From NCBI RefSeq assembly GCF_023821985.2, contig NZ_CP098805.1:5075001-5139000 (forward strand): a stretch of DNA of 64,000 bases. The letters are read 5' to 3'. The notes beneath the pieces are model-generated. The model ran no database searches and had not been told where the DNA came from. It saw nothing but the letters and a program-made list of their open reading frames with translations. The position numbers and the translations under genes were made by a program. Source of the DNA: Dyadobacter chenhuakuii (GTDB lineage Bacteria > Bacteroidota > Bacteroidia > Cytophagales > Spirosomataceae). Shown here in pieces: positions 33,671 to 41,314 of this stretch (position 1 is its first letter; every line of letters starts with the position of its first letter).

Positions 33671-34237
33671 ATGCAGGAGATAGAGCCTTATTACAATTGG
33701 GAAAAACATTATATAGCCAGCCATGACGAAAAATCGCCGTTCCATGGCAGGACCTACAATCTGGATTATTACGAAAATGCGATTTATGGTTACTACATCC
33801 ATCCGTTATGGGACGAAATCGGCTCCGAAACGCTGTATGTAAAGATCCTTTTTGCCGATTATACGAAGCGTTATGCAGTGATCGAAATGTTTGGAGAGTG
33901 GAATGATGCGCTGCACAATGACATTATGTTTTTTAAAAGACAGGTTGTCGATCCGCTTGTGGATCAAGGCATTAACCAGTTTATTCTAATGGGTGAGAAT
34001 GTTCTGGACTTTCATGGAAGCGAGGATGATTACTATGCCGAATGGTTTGACGATGTGGAAGACGGCTGGATCGCTGCGGTAAATTTCAGAGAGCATGTGG
34101 AGGAACAATGGAACAAATTCAGGCTCGATTACTATATCAATTTCGGGGGGACATTGCAGCTCAATAACTGGCGTACGATGCAGCCTGAGCCATTTTATGA
34201 GCTTATTAAAAAATTGATGGTTAGAAGGTTAGAGTAG
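33671..34237 (+). CDS. Conserved hypothetical protein (188 aa)
   Basis: A soluble, acidic and aromatic-rich protein (EDDYYAEWFDDVEDGWIAA). It has no signal peptide and no recognised motif. I have a memory of similar proteins in other Cytophagales, so I take it as a conserved hypothetical and give no function. The alternation of strands and helices (ILFADYTKRYAVIEMFG, then IMFFKRQVVDPLV) suggests an alpha/beta fold. It is the first of three plus-strand genes with the LEA-like protein and the GlgP homologue. Confidence 0.8.
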   Translation: MQEIEPYYNWEKHYIASHDEKSPFHGRTYNLDYYENAIYGYYIHPLWDEIGSETLYVKILFADYTKRYAVIEMFGEWNDALHNDIMFFKRQVVDPLVDQGINQFILMGENVLDFHGSEDDYYAEWFDDVEDGWIAAVNFREHVEEQWNKFRLDYYINFGGTLQLNNWRTMQPEPFYELIKKLMVRRLE

Positions 34238-34331
34238 TACAAAGCTGAATGGTTCCTTGCAACGTTGCCAACTCCTTTGTAGCTTTCGAAATCAACTGTT
34301 ACATATTTTTCACCTTAAAATTCTTTTCCCA

Positions 34332-35078
34332 ATGGCCGAAAACGAAAAACCCACACCCGAAGAGGTGACAGAATCGCTTCAAAAGAAAGTTGAAGAGCTG
34401 AAAGAGCAAGCTGCTGAGGAAAAGGAGGAGATCGTGGATCAGGCGGAGGAAATAAATGAGGACGCAGAGTTGTTTGAGACAGACAAAGCGGATGAATTGG
34501 AAACAATAGCGGAAGAGGAAATTCAGGAAGCCGGTGTGGCAGCAGATGGAATCAAGTCGGAGGTTTACGAAACACTTGACGATCTGAAAGCCGCGGGCGA
34601 ATCGACAGCCGACCGGACCATAGACGAAGCGCTGGAATTGGAAGCCGCAGCAGAAGATAAAGTGGAGGAGGTAAAAGCAGATGCTGAGGAAGTGAAATCA
34701 GGCTTTTCGCAAAAAACTGAACAGTTACAGAACGAAGTCGAGCTGAACATTGCCGCCGGAAGAGTAAAAGCAGAAGAAATTTTTTCTGACCTGAGCGAAA
34801 AAGCAGAAGATTTCAAAGAAGCAGCCACTGAAAAGTATGAAGACATTAAGGATGCGGCTGTTGACAGATATGAGGACCTCAGAGAAGATCTTAACGAAGC
34901 ATTTGAAGAAACCAAAGCCATTGCAGCCGAAAAACTGGCCGAAGCACAGCAGAGAACGGAAGAGCTGAGGGCCAAGGCCGCCAGTGAACTCAGGGAAGCA
35001 AAGGAAGTTGCCTCGGAGAAATATGATGAAACCAAAACGAAAGCCAAAGGCTTCTGGGCAAGATTGTTCGGGAAGTGA
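34332..35078 (+). CDS. LEA-like amphipathic helical protein (Ala/Glu/Lys-rich)
   Basis: 248 aa made almost only of charged and Ala residues in loosely repeating blocks (AEEVKSGFSQKTEQLQ, DLSEKAEDFKEAATEKYED, AKAASELREAKEVASEKYD). The pattern predicts a long amphipathic helix like LEA group 3, apolipoprotein-like or YtxH-like proteins, and the last residues GFWARLFGK could anchor it to a membrane. No enzyme motif. The frame extends upstream to 34257 but the residues there do not fit; the ATG at 34332 begins MAENEKPTPEE. A role in desiccation or osmotic stress is an inference from composition. Confidence 0.78.
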   Translation: MAENEKPTPEEVTESLQKKVEELKEQAAEEKEEIVDQAEEINEDAELFETDKADELETIAEEEIQEAGVAADGIKSEVYETLDDLKAAGESTADRTIDEALELEAAAEDKVEEVKADAEEVKSGFSQKTEQLQNEVELNIAAGRVKAEEIFSDLSEKAEDFKEAATEKYEDIKDAAVDRYEDLREDLNEAFEETKAIAAEKLAEAQQRTEELRAKAASELREAKEVASEKYDETKTKAKGFWARLFGK

Positions 35079-35147
35079 TTTGGGGAAAAAATGCTTTAAA
35101 ACCTGTCGGATCTAAGCTGGCAGGTTTCACTAATAATCTGCCTTTTA

Positions 35148-36794
35148 ATGTCACAACAAACATTTTCAGTTCCTTATAAGCATCCATTTAGTCCGGATAA
35201 CAAATACAAAAAATCAGTTGTTTATTTCTCAATGGAGTTCGCCGTTGATCAGGCGCTGAAAATCTATTCAGGTGGTCTGGGTTTCCTTGCAGGCTCTCAC
35301 ATGCGCAGCGTATATGCGTTGAAGCAAAACCTTATAGGCGTAGGAATGCTCTGGAAATACGGTTATTACGATCAGGGCAAGACAAAGGACGGCAGTATGC
35401 AGCCTGAGTTTCATGAGAAAATGTATTCATTTCTGGTAGATACAAAAATCCGCTTTCAGATTCCGATCATGGGCAAGGATGTCTGGATTGCAGCGTATTA
35501 TCTGCCACCGGATGTTTTTCAATCTGCCCCGTTATTTCTGCTAACCACGGACACCGACGGCAACGACGATACCACGCGGGCAATCAGCTATTCCTTATAC
35601 GATGCGGATGTAACCTACAAAGTGGCGCAGTGCATGGTGCTGGGCATCGGCGGAGCGCGTCTTCTGGAGGAACTGAGCTATGAACCGCAGGTGTATCATT
35701 TTAATGAAGCGCACGGCGTTTCGGGGATTTTTCATTTATTCAAGAAACTCAAAAAAGTGGCTGAGGTGAAGAAGCGCGTTGTTTTTACAACGCACACTCC
35801 CGAGGAAGCAGGAAATGAAAAGCACGACATTCACTTTCTCGAAAATCTCGGATTTTTCTCAGGTCTGGATCTGGACACGGTCCGGAAAATCAGTAACATA
35901 AAAGGCGACACATTCAACCACTCGCTGGCCGCATTAAGCATGAGCAGAAAGGCCAATGGTGTCTCCAAGCTCCACGGCGAAGTGTCACGAAACATGTGGA
36001 AATCACATAAGAACATTGCAGATATCGGCCACATTACGAATGCGCAGAACAACACCTACTGGGTTGATAGCGAGTTGGAAAGCGCACGGATAGCAAAGGA
36101 TTCACAAAGGATTTCTGCCCGAAAAAAAGAGCTGAAAAGGGTTTTGTTCAAAACGGTGGCTGATCAATGCGGTAAAATATTCGACCCCAATGTGCTGACC
36201 ATTGTCTGGGCCCGCAGATTTGCAGCTTATAAAAGGCCGGATATGCTTATCTGGGACTTGGAACGCTTCAAGAAAATCATGGAAAATAAGGAACAGCCCG
36301 TGCAGGTGATCTGGGCCGGAAAGCCTTACCCGAAGGATGAGGGCGCGATTGACACTTTCAACAAGCTGTTTTATACAAGCCATCATTATTCCAATATGGC
36401 GGTGCTAACGGGTTACGAGCTGGCACTTTCCAAGTTGCTGAAAGACGGCTCGGATGTATGGCTTAATACACCTGTCGTTACCCGTGAGGCTTCGGGGACC
36501 AGCGGAATGACAGCGGCTATGAACGCTTCCCTGAACCTGTCGACATTTGACGGCTGGATTTGCGAGTTTTCGAAGGATGGTGAGAATTCATTTCTGCTGC
36601 CCGTGGCAGAAGGGGATGATATCAACAAGCAGGATTGCGATAATCTCATGCAAAAGCTGGAAACATCGGTCATTCCAACTTACTATGCCAACCAATCAAA
36701 ATGGCAGCAGATGGTGCTCAACAGCATGAACGATGTCAGCATAGAATTCAACTCCGACCGCATGGCGCGGGAGTATTATGAAAAGCTTTATTAA
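35148..36794 (+). CDS. Alpha-glucan phosphorylase homologue (GT35) lacking the PLP lysine
   Basis: 548-aa member of the short GlgP type. N-terminal YFSMEFAVDQALKIYSGGLG, then YHFNEAHGVSG, VVFTTHTPEEAGNE and VWARRFAAYKRP (phosphate-binding basic residues) are all in family order. In the cofactor motif, however, the usual EASGT(S/G)xMK reads EASGTSGMT: residue 455 is Thr (ACA at 36510-36512) where the Lys that holds PLP should be, and the next NG is NA. So this protein probably cannot bind PLP covalently and may be inactive as a phosphorylase or have another role. Its length of about 550 fits short GlgP homologues. Its TAA stop (36792-36794) is followed in the same frame by an Uma2 fragment. 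Confidence 0.86.
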   Translation: MSQQTFSVPYKHPFSPDNKYKKSVVYFSMEFAVDQALKIYSGGLGFLAGSHMRSVYALKQNLIGVGMLWKYGYYDQGKTKDGSMQPEFHEKMYSFLVDTKIRFQIPIMGKDVWIAAYYLPPDVFQSAPLFLLTTDTDGNDDTTRAISYSLYDADVTYKVAQCMVLGIGGARLLEELSYEPQVYHFNEAHGVSGIFHLFKKLKKVAEVKKRVVFTTHTPEEAGNEKHDIHFLENLGFFSGLDLDTVRKISNIKGDTFNHSLAALSMSRKANGVSKLHGEVSRNMWKSHKNIADIGHITNAQNNTYWVDSELESARIAKDSQRISARKKELKRVLFKTVADQCGKIFDPNVLTIVWARRFAAYKRPDMLIWDLERFKKIMENKEQPVQVIWAGKPYPKDEGAIDTFNKLFYTSHHYSNMAVLTGYELALSKLLKDGSDVWLNTPVVTREASGTSGMTAAMNASLNLSTFDGWICEFSKDGENSFLLPVAEGDDINKQDCDNLMQKLETSVIPTYYANQSKWQQMVLNSMNDVSIEFNSDRMAREYYEKLY

Positions 36795-37028
36795 GTTATT
36801 GAGTTAAGATCAAAGTGGGATAATCTGGCATACTTACAAAATAAAATGCAGGAATACATGGAAAATGGTTGTCAACTTGCGTGGCTGATTGATCGTTTTG
36901 ACGAGCAAGTATTTATTTACAATCCTGGTAAAGAAGTAAAGATTATAAAAGGCATGGGTGGCCAACTCTCGGGCGATCCATTATTTCCTGGATTTATGCT
37001 CGATCTCTCATTGATCGATCAATCCTAA
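36795..37028 (+). pseudogene. Uma2-family nuclease, 3' fragment
   Basis: The frame reads on directly after the GlgP stop codon: VIELRSKWDNLAYLQNKMQE, then YMENGCQLAWLIDRFDEQVF. This is the part of the Uma2 (DUF820) family that contains the core strand with the catalytic Glu and the following helix, then the family C-terminus; the first half, including the conserved Asp, is missing. An ATG at 36846 would give 60 aa that could not be active. It looks like a 5' deletion that joined the gene's end to the GlgP homologue. Uma2 genes are often associated with mobile DNA. Confidence 0.75.
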
Positions 37029-37031
37029 GCA

Positions 37032-37940
37032 TTAATGCCCAATCTGCTTTGCCACCAAAGCGATTCCTTCCCGGAATGTATGCGGTTCGTAGCCAAGTAT
37101 ATTCCGGGATTTTTTTAGGTCAAAACCGGTTCTTGGCGGACGGCGGGCTGGTTGGGTGAAGGATGAGGCGTCGGTTGGTGAGATGAGGAATTTGTCCAAC
37201 GAGAAGTAATCGGCTGCCATAATGGCCATTTCGTAAGGTGTCAGAAAATCCGCTCCCGAAATGTGAAAAACACCTTCTGCGCGCTGATCTGCAATCAAAT
37301 AACATCCCATAGCAAGGTCTTCTGCCAGGGTCGGCGTCCGGAATTGATCAGTAACAACCTTGATTGCTTTCCCTTCCTCCAATGATTTTTTAACCCAGAG
37401 AATAATGTTGCTCCGGCTCATATCGTGCGCTATGCCGTAAACCAGCACAGTCCGGGCAATCGCCCATTGAATGTCGGAATGCATTACAGCTTTTTCTGCT
37501 GCATATTTACTCCAACCGTAAAAACTGATCGGGTTAGGCTCGTCTTCTTCTTTGTATGGCCCGGAGGTTCCGTCAAAAATGAAGTCTGTGGAAACGTGTT
37601 CGAGAAAAATGTTATGCTTTTTACAGGCCGCTATCAGGATTTCAACTGCCGTAACATTCAGTTTCCAGCAGGCATCCTTCTCCATTTCACATTGATCCAC
37701 ATTGGTCATGGCGGCTGTGTGAATGGTAATCTCAGGTTTTACCTCCGTAAGCACTTCATCCACCTGCACAGCATCGGTAACATCCATTTCGCGGAAATGA
37801 TAACCTTCCGAGACGCTTAGCCGATTTTCGCCTTTGGCAGTGGCGAATGTTTCATATTGCTCGTTTCCAGCTAATAAATCCACCAGTTTTTGCCCGAGCA
37901 GCCCGTTGGAGCCGGTGATCAGTATTCGTTTTTTTTGCAT
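37032..37940 (-). CDS. Sugar-nucleotide reductase (RmlD-like SDR)
   Basis: 302-aa extended SDR of the dTDP-4-dehydrorhamnose reductase type. Nucleotide-binding ITGSNGLLGQKL is at the N-terminus, TAAMTNVDQCE is the RmlD hallmark, and the catalytic YGWSKYAAEK has Tyr-x3-Lys. It lacks rml neighbours, so its substrate is not certain; it may work on a nucleotide sugar or act in related epimerase/reductase roles. The start codon overlaps the stop of the cyclophilin gene (TAATG), so the two are translationally coupled. It closes the operon 39264-37032. Confidence 0.88.
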   Translation of the reverse strand: MQKKRILITGSNGLLGQKLVDLLAGNEQYETFATAKGENRLSVSEGYHFREMDVTDAVQVDEVLTEVKPEITIHTAAMTNVDQCEMEKDACWKLNVTAVEILIAACKKHNIFLEHVSTDFIFDGTSGPYKEEDEPNPISFYGWSKYAAEKAVMHSDIQWAIARTVLVYGIAHDMSRSNIILWVKKSLEEGKAIKVVTDQFRTPTLAEDLAMGCYLIADQRAEGVFHISGADFLTPYEMAIMAADYFSLDKFLISPTDASSFTQPARRPPRTGFDLKKSRNILGYEPHTFREGIALVAKQIGH

Positions 37941-38647
37941 TAAGCTTCGTATTGCCAGCCGTATTTCTTGGTGATCTTTTTCTTCTTCATTTTCTTGACA
38001 GACATGTTCATAGAAACATTTTTCTCTGGCCTGTCGCGTTCATCTTTTTCCACAGCGCCAATCTTATCGATCACTTCCATTCCGTCGATAACCTGTCCAA
38101 AAACCGTGTACGAACCATCCAAATGCGGTGTTCCGCCGATTTCCTCGTAAACTTTTCTTTGGGAATCAGTTAGCTTTCTGGCAGCGCGGGCGGCCTGCTT
38201 ATTAAGGTCATTTTTGCTCCATTTCCGGCCCTGCACAATGTAAAACTGGCATCCGCTCGATTCTTTGGCTGGATTATTGTCACGTGCTGCGGCCAATGCG
38301 CCTTTCTGGTGAAACAGCTTGGGGCTGAATTCAGCAGGGATTTTGTAGCCATTATCACCTTTTCCAAGCATATCATCCGGCTTGGCATTTCTCGAATTCG
38401 GGTCGCCTCCCTGGATCATAAAGTCATCTATGACGCGGTGGAAAAGCAAACCGTCGTAAAATTTATCTTTTGTCAGTTTAAGAAAATTGGCTTTGTGCTT
38501 TGGTGTTTCGTCAAACAGGATCACCCTGATTGTCCCCAGATCCGTTTTGATCGTTACAACATCATCTTTTTTAGAGCTCTTTTGGGCAAAAACACCCACA
38601 GAAAACAGGCATAGGAACGCCAGAACTAATGATTTTTTGGTTTTCAT
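37940..38647 (-). CDS. Secreted cyclophilin-type peptidyl-prolyl isomerase
   Basis: 235 aa with signal peptide (MKTKKSLVLAFLCLFSVGVFA|Q). Cyclophilin core: FHRVIDDFMIQGGDP with the catalytic Arg, then SGCQFYIVQG and TVFGQVIDGMEVIDKI. It is a folding catalyst of the periplasm. The C-terminal tail (MKKKKITKKYGWQYEA) is basic and unusual. It starts 5 nt after the lipoprotein gene and overlaps the reductase gene by one base, so the three form one operon. The length is larger than for cytoplasmic PpiB because of the tail. Confidence 0.92.
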   Translation of the reverse strand: MKTKKSLVLAFLCLFSVGVFAQKSSKKDDVVTIKTDLGTIRVILFDETPKHKANFLKLTKDKFYDGLLFHRVIDDFMIQGGDPNSRNAKPDDMLGKGDNGYKIPAEFSPKLFHQKGALAAARDNNPAKESSGCQFYIVQGRKWSKNDLNKQAARAARKLTDSQRKVYEEIGGTPHLDGSYTVFGQVIDGMEVIDKIGAVEKDERDRPEKNVSMNMSVKKMKKKKITKKYGWQYEA

Positions 38648-38652
38648 AAATT

Positions 38653-39264
38653 TTATTTTGCCGCGAGTACATTTTTATCGGTTGGGACAAACTGGAATTT
38701 TAACCCGTAATCCTTCCCTTTTGAAACATCTTCCATATTAACCCGAACAGATTTCTTGTTCCAGGTAACCTTATTAGGTTCTTCCTTAGGCGCATCATAA
38801 TCCTTCGTGAAGTAATTTTTTCCTGCATTCCAGAGCTGCTTTGTGGCTTCCGGACTGTTCAGATAAACGTCGACGGTGATCCTGTTCACCTTTTTGTCGG
38901 GCGTCAGAAAATATTGTACGTCAATGGTTTCCAGCTGCGGAGTCTCAGCCGTATATCCCAGATGATCCGCCGTTTCTTCAAACATTTCGAAATTTTCCGA
39001 AGCTTTGATCTTACTGATGGGGTCACCGAACGAAATGCCACGAAGCACAGTTCCTTCCGCCTTATCGGTGCCCAAGATTGTTTGCAGCAATGCCGATTGA
39101 TCGCTGTTGAGATCATTCTCGGCTGGCGCTTCCACCTTCACAGAGTCGGTAGCCGCTTCGGATTGCTCGTTTGTTTTGGTGTCACATCCTGAGATTGCCA
39201 ATGCAAAAAAGACAGCTGCAAACCCGGTTTTGAAACTTTTCATGCGTGTAGAGGTTTTTTTCAT
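38653..39264 (-). CDS. Hypothetical lipoprotein (203 aa)
   Basis: No family recognised. A signal peptide ends in the lipobox LAISGC, followed by a Ser/Glu/Asp-rich linker (about residues 28-50). The mature part starts with a helical segment (DQSALLQTILGTDKAEGTVL), and a region with ISFGDPISKIKASENFEMFE that may be a conserved strand-helix unit. There is no enzyme motif. It is the first gene of the operon with the cyclophilin and the reductase, and so may assist protein folding or the cell envelope. Confidence 0.8.
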   Translation of the reverse strand: MKKTSTRMKSFKTGFAAVFFALAISGCDTKTNEQSEAATDSVKVEAPAENDLNSDQSALLQTILGTDKAEGTVLRGISFGDPISKIKASENFEMFEETADHLGYTAETPQLETIDVQYFLTPDKKVNRITVDVYLNSPEATKQLWNAGKNYFTKDYDAPKEEPNKVTWNKKSVRVNMEDVSKGKDYGLKFQFVPTDKNVLAAK

Positions 39265-39361
39265 TCAGTTTAGTATAAGTGTTACAATAGTCGTGCCTTC
39301 TTTTCCGAAAAGGCCTTATAATGCTGCAATGTAGCCATATTTGACAATTTTGAAAACGATT

Positions 39362-40786
39362 TCAAAATTCGCGGGAAACGTTGAAAAAGAATCTCCGCTC
39401 GCCTTTTCCGTTCAGCGTAAGGTTGAACCGCGCCAGTATATTGTAAAAAGTAACAATATCGAGGCCGGCACCGGCGCCATAGAGCATCGAGTTGCCCAGC
39501 CGCGTGTTACTGAGTTCGGGATAACTGTTTTTAACATAACCGGCATCTGCGAAAGTGTTCAGGTAGGCGGCCAGAGGAAGTGTGTTGAACTGTTTGATCG
39601 GAATAAAGGAAAAGTGTTTCTGAAATGAGAAGAGTTTGTATTTCAATTCATTTTTCAGCAATGCATAATCCTGTCCGTCAACCACATAAAGCTCATATCC
39701 ACGCACGAGATCGTTCCGGTAACCGAGCCCGATCGTTTGCAGATATGGCTGTCGCTTTGGCAAGGAAACCCTTCCCCGGACGCCTGTATTGAAATACCAC
39801 CTTTTAGAAATCGGGATGTATTTTCGGTAGGAGCCATAAAAATAGGTCATATTAACGTCGTCGGTTGGTAAAAGGCCGATCTTCGAAATCTGTAACCCAA
39901 GCGTTTGCCCCCGCAATGCATATTGAACATTATCGCGCTTGTCATAGCTGAATGAATAGGTAAGCTGAAAGTAGCGCTGGATTGTTCGTCCTTTTAACAG
40001 ATAACTCGGATTTAAAGCGGCAATGGTGTCGGAGATCTTGCTGTAACTCCACCGCAGATCGGCCGTATGGAACGTGTAATATTTATTCCGACGGCTAATG
40101 CTCACATAGGAATAGAATCTTTCCCGGTTAATGTCTTCACTATTAAAGTATTGCAGCTTATCCCGCCATGTCCTGAAAGCCGTCGTTTTGTTAATCGAGT
40201 AAGAAGAGCCCAGCGTAATGCCCGTTTTTTGTGCTTTGTCAATGTAGGGCAAAGTGTAGGCAACCTCGAATTTTGGAATAAAACCAAACTCCGCAAGAAA
40301 GCGCAGCTTATCCGCACGGCCGGTAACATTACCGTAGCTCATATATACGCCATAAGTTGTGCGCGAAAGATCCCGTTTTCGTTCATACCACCATTCGTTG
40401 AAATTGCGGTCTGCAAGCTGGAAAACGGGAACAATAATGAGATACCACCGCTCTTTCACCACAATCCTGATGTCCGTCCGGATGGAGTCCGGATTGCTTT
40501 TCGGGATCAGGTCTACGGTGATGAATAAATTGGTGTTGACAATTTTCCTGCGGTCAATTTCGAGGGTTTCTGCCAGCAATGCGGCACTCAGCGTATCGCC
40601 GGTTTTAATGGCCATTTCGCGCAGGATAATGCCGGCCCTTGTGCGGTGATTTCCTTCCACAAGCATGTCGCCCATAACGATTGTTCCGGCAGTGTCGGTT
40701 GCAACTGTTTGCGCGTTAGCGATTTGAATAAAAAGGAATACGAATAGCGGAAAGTATATCTTCTTATAGTGTCTTTTAAGGTTCAT
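39362..40786 (-). CDS. BamA/TamA-like outer-membrane protein (surface antigen family)
   Basis: 474 aa with signal peptide (IYFPLFVFLFIQIANA|Q). After a POTRA-like domain (about 35-110; MLVEGNHRTRAGIILREMAI and VKERWYLIIVP) comes a predicted beta-barrel to the C-terminus, ending in FNVSREF, a closing strand with terminal Phe. It is shorter than BamA, with a single POTRA, and belongs to a group of short barrel proteins in Bacteroidota whose function is unknown. It is preceded on its strand by a 172-nt gap and stands alone. Confidence 0.85.
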   Translation of the reverse strand: MNLKRHYKKIYFPLFVFLFIQIANAQTVATDTAGTIVMGDMLVEGNHRTRAGIILREMAIKTGDTLSAALLAETLEIDRRKIVNTNLFITVDLIPKSNPDSIRTDIRIVVKERWYLIIVPVFQLADRNFNEWWYERKRDLSRTTYGVYMSYGNVTGRADKLRFLAEFGFIPKFEVAYTLPYIDKAQKTGITLGSSYSINKTTAFRTWRDKLQYFNSEDINRERFYSYVSISRRNKYYTFHTADLRWSYSKISDTIAALNPSYLLKGRTIQRYFQLTYSFSYDKRDNVQYALRGQTLGLQISKIGLLPTDDVNMTYFYGSYRKYIPISKRWYFNTGVRGRVSLPKRQPYLQTIGLGYRNDLVRGYELYVVDGQDYALLKNELKYKLFSFQKHFSFIPIKQFNTLPLAAYLNTFADAGYVKNSYPELSNTRLGNSMLYGAGAGLDIVTFYNILARFNLTLNGKGERRFFFNVSREF

Positions 40787-40958
40787 TCGTCACTGCCAGG
40801 TTTCATCATAGAAACGATACTTTCCTTGAATTTGGTGAATATTCGGTAAAAATAAGGTTATCTCAATTCACATAACGGTGCATTTAAAAAAACATATAAT
40901 CGGGATAGTCTTTTCATAAACTCAGTGAGTATCCTACAAAGACTTAACAGCTATTACT

Positions 40959-41177
40959 ATGTCACTTTCCCGGGCTGAAACTTTGATTAATAAACTGATC
41001 AGTAACAAACTCACAGGGGAAGAACTGTCCGAATTGCTGGAAGGCATTAACAGTGAAACAGACCAGCAAAAATATTCCGACGCGCTGGAAATTTACTTCG
41101 ACTATCTGCTCCAACAAAATCAGCCGAACGGCAACAGCCGGAACGGGCATGCTCCCGGCAAAAACGATAGTACTTAA
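40959..41177 (+). CDS. Small protein similar to the N-terminus of FecR anti-sigma factors (72 aa)
   Basis: A 72-aa soluble protein. The segment AETLINKLISNKLTGEELSE with two predicted helices resembles the short N-terminal DUF4880-like domain of FecR anti-sigma factors, which interact with ECF sigma factors. There is no TM segment and no FecR domain, so it may be a remnant or a stand-alone small regulator. It is followed at 41315 by the SusC homologue on the same strand, where a sigma/anti-sigma pair often controls the import system. No ECF sigma gene is visible. Resemblance is weak. Confidence 0.5.
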   Translation: MSLSRAETLINKLISNKLTGEELSELLEGINSETDQQKYSDALEIYFDYLLQQNQPNGNSRNGHAPGKNDST

Positions 41178-41314
41178 GCAAATCTCCCAAGTAATGTATC
41201 TGAAACACATTTAAACTGTATCTATCCCCAACAATGACCCGAATTTAAAGCCATTTCACGAAGACTTTTCTCCTGTTATCATGACTTATGACAATCACCT
41301 AAAATTCAAAGATT

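Noticed and set aside
34565..35047. Minus-strand frame of 160 codons, Ser/Ala-rich
   Set aside because: It is opposite the LEA-like gene; the composition is just the complement of its Ala/Glu/Lys codons.
36510..36512. Sequencing error as the sole cause of the missing PLP lysine
   Set aside because: A single base change is possible, but the neighbouring conserved residue after the motif also differs, so divergence seems more likely. It is kept as a check.
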